Assembly (NCBI GenBank): GCA_016207605.1
Contig: JACQPJ010000003.1
Coordinates: forward strand, 1-41,444
DNA length: 41,444 bases
Origin: Elusimicrobiota bacterium
GTDB lineage: Bacteria; Elusimicrobiota; Elusimicrobia; UBA1565; UBA9628
Direction: 5' to 3'
The notes beneath the pieces are model-generated. The model saw only the letters and a list, made by a program, of their open reading frames with translations. It searched no databases and was not told the origin of the DNA. Made by a program: the position numbers and the translations under genes. Numbering within the stretch: position 1 is the first letter of the stretch; the number at the start of each line of letters is the position of its first letter. This document shows, one piece after another, positions 1 to 7,373 of the stretch.

Positions 1-311
1 GCATCAACGGCGCCGAGATCGCGCGTCGCGAGTGGGCGCGCGAGGGCCGCGTGCCCCTGCACACCTACGCCGCCGACGTGGACTACGGCACGGCCGAGGC
101 GGTGACCACGGCCGGCCTCATCGGCGTCAAGGTCTGGATCTTCAAGAAGCAGCACTTCGTCAAGAGCTTCAAGGAGCTCCAGCAGATGGCCAAGAAGGAG
201 GCCGCGTTGGCCGCCGCCGCCATGGCCGTGGAGAGCGGCTCCGGCGCGAGCACCCCCTCGCTGTCGCCGGAGCTGCAGGCCGTCGTCGAGAAGGCCGAGG
301 GAGCCAAGTAA
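1..311 (+). CDS. rpsC: 30S ribosomal protein S3, C-terminal part (cut by window start)
   Basis: The reading frame enters from outside the window (first whole codon at 3) and ends at TAA 309-311. The visible 102 residues begin inside the C-terminal S3 domain: they contain AEIARREW, a REGRVPLHT segment, the DYGTAEA stretch and [10 protein letters not shown], all hallmarks of bacterial S3. After this core come about 50 residues rich in Ala, Lys and Glu, a low-complexity tail like those of many bacterial S3 proteins. S3 sits in the head of the small subunit at the mRNA entry channel and helps unwind mRNA. Upstream rplV would be expected outside the window. rplP begins one base after the stop, so the two genes are surely co-transcribed. 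Identification is firm; the N-terminal KH domain cannot be seen. Confidence 0.95.
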   Translation, partial: INGAEIARREWAREGRVPLHTYAADVDYGTAEAVTTAGLIGVKVWIFKKQHFVKSFKELQQMAKKEAALAAAAMAVESGSGASTPSLSPELQAVVEKAEGAK

Positions 312-312
312 G

Positions 313-729
313 ATGCTGATGCCCAAGCGCGTCAAATACCGCAAGCCGCACAGCCATCCCCGCATCAAGGGGCCGGCCAAGCGCGGCGTGACCCTCGCCT
401 TCGGCGAGTTCGGCCTCAAAGCGCTCGAGCCGAAGTGGGTCACCGCCCGCCAGATCGAGGCGACCCGCGTCACCATCAGCCGCCACCTCAAGAAGGGCGG
501 CAAGCTCTGGACCCGGGTGTTCCCGGACAAGGCGGTCACCAAGCACCCGGCGGAGACGCGCATGGGCAAGGGCAAGGGCGCTCCCGACCACTGGGCCGCG
601 GTCGTGCGCCCCGGGCGCGTCCTCTTCGAGGTCGAGGGCTTGACCCGCGCGGAGGCCGAGAAGACCCTCCTCAACGCTTCCTACAAGCTGCCCATCCGCA
701 CCAAGTTCATCGCGCGGGAGCACGTCTAG
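313..729 (+). CDS. rplP: 50S ribosomal protein L16
   Basis: A 138-residue protein of standard L16 length, starting with the classic [13 protein letters not shown] and containing [11 protein letters not shown], a [12 protein letters not shown] block and the [11 protein letters not shown] signature. L16 lies at the base of the central protuberance of the large subunit, near the A-site tRNA elbow and 5S rRNA, and is needed for late 50S assembly. The ATG is one base downstream of the rpsC TAA, so translational coupling is likely. The stop TAG (727-729) is followed directly by ATG 730, which opens a short 18-codon frame leading to rpmC instead of rpmC itself. Confidence 0.97.
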   Translation: MLMPKRVKYRKPHSHPRIKGPAKRGVTLAFGEFGLKALEPKWVTARQIEATRVTISRHLKKGGKLWTRVFPDKAVTKHPAETRMGKGKGAPDHWAAVVRPGRVLFEVEGLTRAEAEKTLLNASYKLPIRTKFIAREHV

Positions 730-790
730 ATGCTAATAGATATTCCTCAGCCGCATCTGTGCCGAGCCCGAAGGGTCGAGGCCTAGATGC
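726..790 (+). repeat. 8-bp direct repeat bounding a 57-bp insert between rplP and rpmC
   Basis: The octamer CTAGATGC occurs at 726-733, spanning the rplP stop, and again at 783-790, spanning the rpmC start. Exactly 57 bp separate the two copies when measured start to start. Removing one repeat plus the intervening bases would join the rplP TAG directly to the rpmC ATG, which is the compact spacing seen elsewhere in this operon. The insert begins with a relatively AT-rich stretch (730-746), unlike its surroundings. The arrangement looks like an insertion with target duplication, or a slippage product. That history is inference; the repeat itself is seen directly. Confidence 0.6.
730..786 (+). 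other. 18-codon mini-ORF filling the rplP-rpmC gap
   Basis: ATG 730 follows the rplP TAG without a gap. The frame runs 18 codons ([18 protein letters not shown]) to TAG 784-786, which is followed without a gap by the rpmC ATG. Ribosomes finishing rplP could reinitiate here and then pass to rpmC, so the frame may keep translational coupling across the insert. Its end resembles the last codons of rplO (ARRVD then stop) at the DNA level. There is no evidence that the peptide has a function of its own, and an open frame this short can arise by chance. Confidence 0.35.
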
Positions 791-993
791 CAAAGAAAAC
801 GAAGGACCAGGACCCCGCGACCCTGGCGCCGGCCGAGCTCAAGAACGAGCTGGGCCGGGCCGTCGCCCATCGCGCCCAGCTCGAGTTTCAGCACCGCGTG
901 TCTGCCCTCAAGGACCCGATGGAGCTCGGCCGGGTCCGCCGGCAGATCGCGCGCTTGAAGATGTTCATCCGCCGCAAGGAGGCCGCGAAGTGA
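787..993 (+). CDS. rpmC: 50S ribosomal protein L29
   Basis: A 68-residue protein with the L29 pattern: a helix containing [23 protein letters not shown], then a second helix with the [17 protein letters not shown] signature. L29 lies beside L23 at the polypeptide exit on the large subunit. A short Lys/Asp-rich N-terminus precedes the usual start of the fold. A GAAGGG purine run at 770-775 could act as ribosome binding site, about 11 nt before the ATG. The stop overlaps the GTG start of rpsQ by 4 nt (GTGA), so these two genes are translationally coupled. Confidence 0.93.
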   Translation: MPKKTKDQDPATLAPAELKNELGRAVAHRAQLEFQHRVSALKDPMELGRVRRQIARLKMFIRRKEAAK

Positions 994-1283
994 CGAAGCC
1001 CCTCTCCGACGCTCCCGCCGCCGATCGCGGCGCCCGCAAGACCTTGGACGGCGTGGTCGTCTCCGACAAGATGGACAAGACCCGCGTCGTCCGCGTGGCC
1101 CGCTCCGTGCGGCACGCCTTCTACGGCAAGGTCATGACCCGGAGCTCCAAGTTCCACGCCCACGATGAGGCCAACGAATCCCGCGAGGGCGACCTCGTGC
1201 GGATCGCGAGCACGCGCCCCCTCTCCAAGACCAAGCGTTGGCGGGTCGTGCGCGTCCTTAAGGGCGCGGCCAAGGCGGCCTGA
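990..1283 (+). CDS. rpsQ: 30S ribosomal protein S17
   Basis: The start is GTG 990, overlapping the rpmC stop as GTGA. It gives 97 residues, somewhat longer than usual because of about 15 extra N-terminal residues. The OB-fold core is clear: [18 protein letters not shown], a KFHAHDE segment equivalent to the usual Y-x-AHDE, a GD-x-VRI strand and [13 protein letters not shown]17 is a primary binder of the 16S 5' domain. The frame stays open far upstream, but that part overlaps rplP and rpmC and is only GC-driven noise; the GTG gives the correct S17 N-terminus. The next ribosomal gene starts 54 nt downstream. Confidence 0.94.
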   Translation: MTKPLSDAPAADRGARKTLDGVVVSDKMDKTRVVRVARSVRHAFYGKVMTRSSKFHAHDEANESREGDLVRIASTRPLSKTKRWRVVRVLKGAAKAA

Positions 1284-1284
1284 C

Positions 1285-1341
1285 ATGACCGAGGATAACC
1301 GAGGAAATGGTCGCATCCATCGCCGTGGGAGGCGACCATGA
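1285..1341 (+). other. 18-codon mini-ORF bridging rpsQ and rplN
   Basis: ATG 1285 lies one base after the rpsQ TGA. The frame runs 18 codons ([18 protein letters not shown]) to TGA 1339-1341, which overlaps the rplN ATG as ATGA. Inside it the octamer ACCGAGGA occurs twice (1288-1295 and 1298-1305), and GGGAGG at 1327-1332 can serve as the ribosome binding site of rplN. The frame could keep ribosomes moving across the gap. It has the same length as the rplP-rpmC mini-ORF but an unrelated sequence. A real peptide is not shown. Confidence 0.3.
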
Positions 1342-1706
1342 TCCAGCTGCGAACCATGCTCAACGTGGCCGACAACTCGGGCGCCCGCATCCTGCAGTGC
1401 TTCCACGTCATGGGAGGTTCCTACCGCCGCTACGCCTCGCTGGGCGACGTGATCGTCTGCACGGTCAAGGACGCGCTCCCCAACGGAGCGATCAAGAAGG
1501 GCCAGGTGGTCAAGGCCGTCGTGGTGCGCGTCAAGCGCAACCTGCGCCGTCCCGACGGCTCCTACGTCAGCTTCGACGACAACGCCGCCTGTCTGATCGA
1601 CGACAAGAACGAGCCCAAGGGCACCCGTGTCTTCGGACCCGTGGCGCGCGAGTTGCGCGACCGCGAGTTCCTCAAGATTCTGTCCTTGGCCCCGGAGGTC
1701 GTATGA
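1338..1706 (+). CDS. rplN: 50S ribosomal protein L14
   Basis: A 122-residue protein, exactly the usual L14 length, beginning [17 protein letters not shown] and carrying the [23 protein letters not shown] and [14 protein letters not shown] blocks of the family. L14 sits at the subunit interface and takes part in an intersubunit bridge; it is also the docking site of the silencing factor RsfS. A GGGAGG ribosome binding site lies 5 nt before the ATG. The stop overlaps the rplX start as ATGA. Confidence 0.97.
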   Translation: MIQLRTMLNVADNSGARILQCFHVMGGSYRRYASLGDVIVCTVKDALPNGAIKKGQVVKAVVVRVKRNLRRPDGSYVSFDDNAACLIDDKNEPKGTRVFGPVARELRDREFLKILSLAPEVV

Positions 1707-2035
1707 AGCTCAAGATTCGCAGGAAGGACCGCGTGATGGTGATCTCGGGCCGCGACAAAGGCAGGGTTGGGGAGGTTCTCCGGGTGATCGCCGGGGACGC
1801 GTTCTCGTCCGCGCGCGTGCTCGTCTCGAAAATCAACATCGTGACCCGCCATCAGCGCGCGACCCAGACCGACGTCGGAGGCTTGGTCAAGAAGGAGGCC
1901 CCCCTTCCCATTTCGAAGGTGATGTTGGTGGACCCCAAGACCAGCAAACCCACGCGCACGCGGACCAAAACCCTCCCCGACGGGAGCAAGGTCCGCGTGG
2001 CCGTCAAGTCCGGCGAGACGATCGCCGCCGCTTAA
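1703..2035 (+). CDS. rplX: 50S ribosomal protein L24
   Basis: ATG 1703 overlaps the rplN stop and gives 110 residues, matching bacterial L24. The N-terminal KOW motif is clear: [23 protein letters not shown]. The family segments [14 protein letters not shown] and [20 protein letters not shown] follow. L24 is one of the two assembly initiators of the large subunit and contacts the 5' end of 23S rRNA near the exit tunnel. In the region before ATG 1703 the same frame is an overlap artefact with rplN. The gene ends TAA 2033-2035, 12 nt before rplE. Confidence 0.96.
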   Translation: MKLKIRRKDRVMVISGRDKGRVGEVLRVIAGDAFSSARVLVSKINIVTRHQRATQTDVGGLVKKEAPLPISKVMLVDPKTSKPTRTRTKTLPDGSKVRVAVKSGETIAAA

Positions 2036-2047
2036 GAAGGATGAATC

Positions 2048-2746
2048 ATGGCTGAAAAAGTTCTCGACGATAAGGCCAAGGCCAAGGCCGCCGCCGCCAA
2101 AAAGGCGGGGCTGGAGAAGCAGGCCTCCAAGGCCGCCGGCCCGGCGTTCGAGGTCAACGCCGCGGGGCGCGAGCTCCCGCATTCCGCGCCGCGCCTCAAG
2201 GCGCGCTACAAGGACGCGGTGGTCCCCGCTCTGATGGAGCGCCACGGCCTGCGCAATCCTCATCAGGTTCCGCGGCTGGGCAAGATCGTCGTCAACGTCG
2301 GCGTGTCCGAGGCTCGCGACAACATCCAGATGCTCGACGCCGCCCGCGAGGAGCTGGCCCTGATCACGGGGCAGTGGCCGCAGGTGCGCCGCGCCGCCAA
2401 GTCCATCTCCAACTTCAAGCTGCGCGAGGGCATGCCCATCGGCGTGCGCGTGACGCTGCGCGGCGACCACATGTGGGAGTTCTTGGACCGCCTCATCACC
2501 GTGGCCATCCCGCGCATCCGGGACTTCCGTGGCCTGGAGCCGCGCGGCTTCGACGGCTCGGGCAACTTCAACCTCGGCCTCAAGGAGCAGATGATCTTTC
2601 CAGAGCTCAAGGCCGAGCGCGTGCTCCGCCAGCGGGGCATGAACATCTCGTTCGTGATCGACGGGGGCCGCGACGCCCTCAGCCTCGACCTGCTGCGCGA
2701 GCTGGGGATGCCGTTCAAGCAGGCCGCCGCGGCGGGGAGGAACTGA
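2048..2746 (+). CDS. rplE: 50S ribosomal protein L5 with a basic N-terminal extension
   Basis: A 232-residue protein whose residues from about 49 onward match L5: [31 protein letters not shown], the [22 protein letters not shown] block and [17 protein letters not shown]5 usually has about 180 residues and starts near RLKxRYK. Here some 48 extra residues rich in Ala and Lys precede the core. No alternative start codon exists near the usual N-terminus, and AGAAGG at 2034-2039 lies 8 nt before ATG 2048, so the extension appears genuine. L5 binds 5S rRNA with L18 in the central protuberance and contacts P-site tRNA. What the added tail does is unknown; extra rRNA contact is one possibility. Confidence 0.95.
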   Translation: MAEKVLDDKAKAKAAAAKKAGLEKQASKAAGPAFEVNAAGRELPHSAPRLKARYKDAVVPALMERHGLRNPHQVPRLGKIVVNVGVSEARDNIQMLDAAREELALITGQWPQVRRAAKSISNFKLREGMPIGVRVTLRGDHMWEFLDRLITVAIPRIRDFRGLEPRGFDGSGNFNLGLKEQMIFPELKAERVLRQRGMNISFVIDGGRDALSLDLLRELGMPFKQAAAAGRN

Positions 2747-2748
2747 CC

Positions 2749-2934
2749 ATGGCGACCACCGCTTGGCGCGCGAAAATGACGAAGACTCCCAAGTTCTCGA
2801 CGCGGCACCGCAATCGCTGCCAGATCTGCGGCCGGCCGCGGGCGTACTACCGCGACTTCGGCCTGTGCCGCCTGTGCCTGCGCAAGATGGCGCACGGCGG
2901 CCTGCTGCCGGGCGTGAAAAAATCCTCCTGGTAA
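2749..2934 (+). CDS. rpsN: 30S ribosomal protein S14, zinc-binding type (type Z)
   Basis: ATG 2749 opens a 61-residue protein, the standard length for the short zinc-binding S14. Four cysteines (C24, C27, C40, C43) form the CxxC-x12-CxxC zinc ribbon, within [21 protein letters not shown]. The sequence ends with the usual [10 protein letters not shown]14 lies in the head of the small subunit near S3 and S10. The longer frame upstream overlaps rplE and is not real. The start is 2 nt after the rplE stop, and the purine-rich rplE 3' end GGGGAGGAAC (about 2734-2743) supplies the ribosome binding site. Confidence 0.96.
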   Translation: MATTAWRAKMTKTPKFSTRHRNRCQICGRPRAYYRDFGLCRLCLRKMAHGGLLPGVKKSSW

Positions 2935-2941
2935 GGCGACT

Positions 2942-3337
2942 ATGGACCCTATCTCCGACCTCCTCACGCGCATCCGCAACTCCAACCTCCGCCAAAAGGA
3001 CCGGCTGGACGTGCCCATGTCCAAGCTGAAGCTCGAGCTCGTCCGCGTGCTCAAGGACGAGGGCTTCATCGCCAACTTCAAGTCCCTCTACAATGGGGGC
3101 AACAAGCGCGGCACCATCCGCGTCTTCCTTAAATACTCCCCAGCCCGCGAGGCCGTCATCCGGGGCATCCAGCGCGTGTCCAAGCCGGGCCTGCGCGTGT
3201 ACAGCTCCTACGACGACGTCCCCCGCGCCCGCGGCGGCTTCGCCGTGACGATCCTCTCCACCTCGAAGGGCGTCATGACCGACCGCCAGGCCAAGGAAAA
3301 GAAGGTCGGCGGAGAGATCCTCTGCCAGGTCTGGTAA
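2942..3337 (+). CDS. rpsH: 30S ribosomal protein S8
   Basis: A 131-residue protein matching S8 in length and motifs: MDPISDLLTRIRNSN at the start, VPMSKLKLELVRVLKDEGFI, and near the end GGFAVTILSTSKGVMTDRQA followed by GGEILCQVW. S8 binds the central domain of 16S rRNA and is needed for 30S platform assembly. In Escherichia coli it also represses translation of the spc operon by binding near rplE; no matching target could be recognised here by eye. It starts 7 nt after rpsN and ends 5 nt before rplF. Confidence 0.97.
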   Translation: MDPISDLLTRIRNSNLRQKDRLDVPMSKLKLELVRVLKDEGFIANFKSLYNGGNKRGTIRVFLKYSPAREAVIRGIQRVSKPGLRVYSSYDDVPRARGGFAVTILSTSKGVMTDRQAKEKKVGGEILCQVW

Positions 3338-3342
3338 GCGTC

Positions 3343-3909
3343 ATGTCTAGAATCGGCAAGCAGCCCGTCGTCATCCCCAGCGGAGTCCAGGTCAAGCTGG
3401 ACTCCGGCGCGGTCACCGCCAAGGGTCCCAAAGGGGAGCTCCGCGAGCCTCTGCACCCCTACGTCAAAGCCGAGATCAAGGATGGGCGCGTTCTGCTGAC
3501 CGCCGACGTCGCCGCGGCCCGCGACGCCGCCGCGGTCTGGGGCATGACGCGCGCGCGGGTCAACAACGCCCTCCAGGGCGTGGCCTCCGGCTACGCGAAG
3601 GCGCTCGAGGTGCACGGCCTCGGCTTTCGGGCCGAGGTCGCCGGACAGACGCTGACCCTGGCGCTGGGGCGCTCGCACCCGGTCGTCTTCGCCGTTCCCA
3701 AGGGCGTTTCGGTCGCCGTTGACGCCAAGCGGACCCTGATCACCGTGTCCGGCCCGGACAAGGACCTCGTCGGAGAGACCGCCGCGAAAATTCGCGGCCT
3801 GCGCAAGCCCGAACCGTACAAGGGCACGGGCATCCGCTATCAGGGCGAGTACGTCCGCAGGAAGGCCGGCAAGACGGCCGCGGGCGCGGGCGCCGGAGGA
3901 AAGAAATAG
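3343..3909 (+). CDS. rplF: 50S ribosomal protein L6
   Basis: A 188-residue protein with two L6 domains: N-terminal [17 protein letters not shown] and GPKGEL, and a C-terminal domain with [17 protein letters not shown] and the [19 protein letters not shown] signature with RRKAGK. L6 lies near the sarcin-ricin loop and the factor-binding site and matters for late 50S assembly. A short Ala/Gly/Lys tail of about 12 residues follows the usual end. The stop TAG is 2 nt before the rplR ATG. Confidence 0.97.
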   Translation: MSRIGKQPVVIPSGVQVKLDSGAVTAKGPKGELREPLHPYVKAEIKDGRVLLTADVAAARDAAAVWGMTRARVNNALQGVASGYAKALEVHGLGFRAEVAGQTLTLALGRSHPVVFAVPKGVSVAVDAKRTLITVSGPDKDLVGETAAKIRGLRKPEPYKGTGIRYQGEYVRRKAGKTAAGAGAGGKK

Positions 3910-3911
3910 CC

Positions 3912-4274
3912 ATGAAGGACAAGTGGACCCGTTTTCAGCACCGCCGGGCCGCCACGCGCCGGCACCTGTTCGCGCACCGCGGCGAGCGGCCGCGCCTGTC
4001 GGTGCACCGCAGCCTTAAGTACATCTACGCCCAGGTGATCGACGACGCCAAGGGCGTCACGCTCGCCGCCGCCTCCTCCCTGGACAAGGATCTGCGCGGG
4101 GCGGCCAAATCGGCCAAGAACCTCGCGGCCGCCAAGAAGGTGGGCGAGGCGATCGCGGCCAAGGCCCGCAAAGCCGGCGTCACCAAGGTCATGTTCGACC
4201 GCGGCGCCTACGTCTATCACGGCCGGGTCAAGGCCCTGGCCGACGCCGCCCGAGCGGCCGGACTTGAGTTCTGA
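3912..4274 (+). CDS. rplR: 50S ribosomal protein L18
   Basis: A 120-residue protein, normal for L18. It has an [19 protein letters not shown] segment, YIYAQVIDD, the [17 protein letters not shown] helix and the [27 protein letters not shown]-terminus typical of bacterial L18. L18 binds 5S rRNA together with L5 and anchors it in the central protuberance. The ribosome binding site GGAGGAAAG lies at the very end of rplF. The stop TGA 4272-4274 is immediately followed by the GGAG used by rpsE. Confidence 0.97.
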   Translation: MKDKWTRFQHRRAATRRHLFAHRGERPRLSVHRSLKYIYAQVIDDAKGVTLAAASSLDKDLRGAAKSAKNLAAAKKVGEAIAAKARKAGVTKVMFDRGAYVYHGRVKALADAARAAGLEF

Positions 4275-4287
4275 GGAGATGCGCGCG

Positions 4288-4878
4288 ATGACCGAGACCC
4301 AGACGACCCCCGCCGAGACGGTCCCCCAGCAGCCCGTCGTTCCGCCGCCGCCTGCCCCGATGGAGCGCGGCGAGCGTCGCGGTCCGCGCGGCTTGCGCCG
4401 CCGCGACAACCCCCGCGAGGAGGGCGGCTTCAAGGAGACCGTCGTCGCCATCAACCGCGTCGCCAAGGTCGTCAAGGGCGGCAAGCGCTTCTCTTTCTCC
4501 GCCCTGGTCGTGGTCGGCGACGGCGCGGGCCAGGTCGGTTTCGGGCTGGGCAAGGCCAAGGAAGTTCAGGCCGCGATCCTCAAGGGCAACGCCCAGGCGC
4601 GCAAGAGCCTGATCAAGTTCCCGCTGGTCCACGACACGATCCCGCACGAGATCATCGCCAAGTTCCGCTCCGGGAAGGTCTGGATGAAGCCCGCCGCCCC
4701 CGGCACCGGCGTCATCGCGGGCGGCGGCGTGCGCGCGGTCCTTGAAGCCGCGGGCATCAAGAACGTCCTGACCAAAAACCTGGGCTCCTCCAACCCCTTC
4801 AACGCCGTCGGCGCGACGTTCGAGGCCCTCCAGAGCCTGCGCACGCGCGAGGACGTCGCCAAGCTCCGCGGCAAGTGA
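4288..4878 (+). CDS. rpsE: 30S ribosomal protein S5 with a proline/arginine-rich N-terminal extension
   Basis: ATG 4288 was chosen because AGGAG (4274-4278) lies 9 nt upstream. The in-frame TTG 4264 lies inside rplR, and ATG 4279 abuts the purine run. The product has 196 residues. The S5 double-stranded-RNA-binding domain begins around residue 42 ([20 protein letters not shown]), followed by [20 protein letters not shown]. The C-terminal domain carries [19 protein letters not shown] and a [13 protein letters not shown] block. S5 lines the mRNA entry tunnel and affects decoding accuracy. About 40 residues rich in Pro, Glu and Arg precede the core, longer than the usual short S5 N-terminus. The expected next gene, rpmD, is missing: rplO starts 10 nt after the stop. 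Confidence 0.95.
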   Translation: MTETQTTPAETVPQQPVVPPPPAPMERGERRGPRGLRRRDNPREEGGFKETVVAINRVAKVVKGGKRFSFSALVVVGDGAGQVGFGLGKAKEVQAAILKGNAQARKSLIKFPLVHDTIPHEIIAKFRSGKVWMKPAAPGTGVIAGGGVRAVLEAAGIKNVLTKNLGSSNPFNAVGATFEALQSLRTREDVAKLRGK

Positions 4879-4888
4879 GAGCGCCCCC

Positions 4889-5374
4889 ATGAACCCGGTG
4901 AACGACATGAACAGCGTGACGCTTTCCAATCTCAAGCCGGCCCCCGGCTCCCGCCGCCGTCCCGTCCGCTTGGGCATGGGCGAAGGCTCCGGCACCGGCC
5001 AGACCGCCACTCGCGGGCAAAAGGGCCAGCGCTCGCGCTCGGGCGACGGCAAGCTCGTCGGCTTCGAGGGCGGCCAGACGCCGCTCCTGCGCCGCATCCC
5101 CAAGCGCGGCTTCACCAACGGTCCCTTCAAGGTCGTCTATCAGGTGGTGGACTTGGCCTCCATCGACCGCGTCTTCAAGAACAAGAACGAGGTGTCCCTC
5201 GAGGACTTGCGCATCCACCGTCTCGTCAAGGGGCGAAGGCTCGTCAAGGTCCTGGGGGACGGCGAGCTCCAGCGCGCCCTTCGGATCAGCGCCCATGCGT
5301 TCTCGCGCGGCGCCAAAGAGAAGATCGAGAAGGCCGGCGGCCGGGCGGAGATTCTGGCCCGAAGGGTCGACTAG
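4889..5374 (+). CDS. rplO: 50S ribosomal protein L15
   Basis: A 161-residue protein, near the usual L15 length. It contains LSNLKPAPGSRRR, the glycine-rich GMGEGSGTGQTATRGQKGQRSRSG region and GFEGGQTPLLRRIPKRGF, all diagnostic of L15. L15 threads through domains of 23S rRNA and joins late in 50S assembly. The start could be ATG 4889 or the in-frame ATG 4907, which matches the usual family start better; neither has a strong ribosome binding site. L30 (rpmD), normally just upstream, is absent. The last codons (ARRVD, stop) double as the ribosome binding region of secY. Confidence 0.95.
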   Translation: MNPVNDMNSVTLSNLKPAPGSRRRPVRLGMGEGSGTGQTATRGQKGQRSRSGDGKLVGFEGGQTPLLRRIPKRGFTNGPFKVVYQVVDLASIDRVFKNKNEVSLEDLRIHRLVKGRRLVKVLGDGELQRALRISAHAFSRGAKEKIEKAGGRAEILARRVD

Positions 5375-5379
5375 GCATG
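5357..5379 (+). repeat. secY leader segment sharing 14 nt with the rpmC leader
   Basis: GCCCGAAGGGTCGA at 5357-5370 is identical to 766-779. In both places it is followed, with small length differences, by CTAG and then the ATGCC that opens the next gene (secY here, rpmC there). The GAAGGG inside it is a plausible ribosome binding site, about 10 nt before the secY ATG. The shared block is seen directly. Whether it reflects copying of one junction into the other or coincidence in a GC-rich genome is not settled. Confidence 0.45.
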
Positions 5380-6717
5380 CCCGGATTCACGGAACTCTTC
5401 GACGTCCCTGACCTGCGCCGCCGGATCGGCTTCACCCTCGGCGCTCTGGCCGTCTTCCGGGTGGGCGCTTCCGTGCCCATCCCGGGCGTCAACGGCGACG
5501 CCATCCGCGCGATTTTCAACGCCCAGTCCGGAGGCCTGCTCGGCTTCCTGAACACTTTCTCGGGCGGAGCGCTCGGGCACTTCTCCATCTTTTCGATGGG
5601 CGTCATGCCCTACATCAACGCGTCCATCATCGTCAGTCTCCTCCAGGGCGCGCACGTTTTTCCCGTTCTCGACCGCCTGGCCAAGGAGGGGGAGCTGGGC
5701 CGGCGCAAGCTCAACTCCTACACGCGCTACCTGACCCTGGCCCTGGCCGTCTTCCAGTCCTTCGGTCTGACCCTGGCCATCACCAAGATGCCCACGCCGG
5801 GCAACGTGCCGGTGGTCATCAGCCCCGACGCGTGGTTCTACTGCGTCACCGTGCTGACGCTCACGGCCGGCACGATCTTCGTGATGTGGCTTGGCGAGCA
5901 GATGACCGAGCAGGGCATCGGCAACGGCGTCTCCCTCATCATCTTCGCGGGCATCGTCGAGCGCCTGCCCGCGGCGACCATGAACCTCTTCGAGCTGGTG
6001 CGCCTGGAGGAGATGGGACTGCTCACGGCCTTGGCCATCGTGGCCGCCCTGGCCGCCGTGACCCTGAGCGTCGTCTGGGTCGAGACCGCCCAGCGCAAGA
6101 TCCCGGTCCAGTACGCCAAGCGCGTCGTGGGCCGGCGCATGTACGGGGGCACGCAGAGCTACCTCCCGCTCAAGGTGGACCAGAGCGGCGTCATTGCCGT
6201 CATCTTCGCGGTCTCGCTGATTCAGGTGCCGCTGACGGCCTCGATGTTCTACTCGCAGTCCGAATGGGCCCAGAAGGTGCAGGAAGTCATCAACCAGGGG
6301 AATTGGATCTACGACCTCCTGTACGCGGGTTTGATCATCTTCTTCTGCTATTTCTACAACTCGGTGTCGATCAATCCCGACGACCTGGCCGAGAACATGA
6401 AGAAGTCGGGCGGCTTCATCCCCGGCATCCGCCCGGGAGCGCCCACGGCCAAGCACATCGAGTGGGTCCTCGAGCGCATCACGCTCGGCGGCGCGCTCTT
6501 CGTCGCCGCGATCGCCGTCCTGCCCGACGTGCTGCGGCGCAACTTCAGCGTTCCCTTCTTCTTCGGCGGAACCTCCCTGCTCATCGCGGTCGGCGTGGCC
6601 CTCGACACCATGGGACAGGTCGAGGCGCACCTCATCATGCGCCACTACGAGGGCTTTCTTAAGAAAGGACGCATCCAAGGGCGCTGGTTCAACATCGGGC
6701 AGGGAGGCACGGCGTGA
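5377..6717 (+). CDS. secY: Sec translocase channel subunit SecY
   Basis: A 446-residue integral membrane protein of normal SecY length with about ten hydrophobic segments. Family landmarks are RRRIGFTLGALAVFRVGASVPIPGVN in the first helix region, a plug-like GLLGFLNTFSGGAL, FSMGVMPYINASI, the GEQMTEQGIGNGVSLIIFAGI block, IPVQYAKRVVGRRMYGG in the cytosolic loop that contacts SecA and ribosomes, and NPDDLAENMKKSGGFIPGIRPG. It forms the inner-membrane pore for secretory and membrane proteins, with SecE and SecG encoded elsewhere. Its position after rplO is the usual spc arrangement. The stop overlaps the adk GTG start as GTGA. Confidence 0.98.
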   Translation: MPGFTELFDVPDLRRRIGFTLGALAVFRVGASVPIPGVNGDAIRAIFNAQSGGLLGFLNTFSGGALGHFSIFSMGVMPYINASIIVSLLQGAHVFPVLDRLAKEGELGRRKLNSYTRYLTLALAVFQSFGLTLAITKMPTPGNVPVVISPDAWFYCVTVLTLTAGTIFVMWLGEQMTEQGIGNGVSLIIFAGIVERLPAATMNLFELVRLEEMGLLTALAIVAALAAVTLSVVWVETAQRKIPVQYAKRVVGRRMYGGTQSYLPLKVDQSGVIAVIFAVSLIQVPLTASMFYSQSEWAQKVQEVINQGNWIYDLLYAGLIIFFCYFYNSVSINPDDLAENMKKSGGFIPGIRPGAPTAKHIEWVLERITLGGALFVAAIAVLPDVLRRNFSVPFFFGGTSLLIAVGVALDTMGQVEAHLIMRHYEGFLKKGRIQGRWFNIGQGGTA

Positions 6718-7373
6718 TCGTCGTCCTCCTCGGCGCGCCGGGTTCGGGCAAGGGCACGCAGTCCAAGCGCCTGGCCGGCAAGTACGGCTTCCAGCACCTG
6801 GCGACGGGGGATCTCTTTCGCGCCGAGATGGCCGAGGGCACGCCGCTCGGCCTCAAGGCGCAGGGCTACGTCAACGCCGGCCGCCTGGTCCCCGACGGCG
6901 TCGTCACCGAGATGGTGGCCGCGCGCCTCAAGCCGGGAGCGCGCTTCCTGCTCGACGGATTCCCGCGCAACATCGACCAGGCCCGCGCTCTGGGCCGGCT
7001 CCTGGCCGCCTCGGGTTCCGCCGTGGATCTGGTCTGCTCCCTCGTCCTGCCCAAGGCCGAGGCCGTGCGCCGCATGACCTCCCGCCGCGTCTGCGCCTCC
7101 TGCGGCGAGGTCTACAACGTCCTCAGCCGGCCGCCCAAGGCCGAGGGCGTCTGCGACCGCTGCGGCGGCAAGGTCGTCCAGCGCGCCGACGACGCCGAGG
7201 CGACGGCCGTCAAGCGCTTATCGGTCTTCGAGGACCTCACCGCGCCCCTGGCCGTCTACTACAAGGCCGAGGGCGTTTTCCACGAGATCGACGCGGCGCG
7301 CTCGCCCGACGAGGTCGAGGCCGCGCTCTCGGCCGTCCTCTCGTCCGCGCGCGGAGGGCGCCGTCCATGCTGA
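6714..7373 (+). CDS. adk: Adenylate kinase with zinc-binding lid
   Basis: GTG 6714 overlaps the secY stop and gives 219 residues, the long bacterial type. It catalyses ATP + AMP to 2 ADP in the cytoplasm. The P-loop GAPGSGKGTQ is at residues 7-16, followed by ATGDLFR in the AMP-binding part and the FLLDGFPRNIDQA block. The lid domain carries a four-cysteine zinc site (C127, C130, C147, C150), as in many Gram-positive and thermophilic enzymes. The downstream R-x-x-x-F-E-type segment KRLSVFEDLTAPLAVYY completes the core. The 3' end overlaps map by 7 nt. The secY-adk-map-infA order is the classic one. Confidence 0.97.
   Translation: MIVVLLGAPGSGKGTQSKRLAGKYGFQHLATGDLFRAEMAEGTPLGLKAQGYVNAGRLVPDGVVTEMVAARLKPGARFLLDGFPRNIDQARALGRLLAASGSAVDLVCSLVLPKAEAVRRMTSRRVCASCGEVYNVLSRPPKAEGVCDRCGGKVVQRADDAEATAVKRLSVFEDLTAPLAVYYKAEGVFHEIDAARSPDEVEAALSAVLSSARGGRRPC

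Noticed and set aside
1562-2995. 477-codon open frame on the - strand
   Set aside because: Antisense to rplN, rplX, rplE and rpsN; no family resemblance and a composition typical of GC-driven open frames.
4264-4287. TTG 4264 as start of rpsE
   Set aside because: It lies inside rplR with no ribosome binding site, while ATG 4288 has AGGAG at a 9-nt distance.
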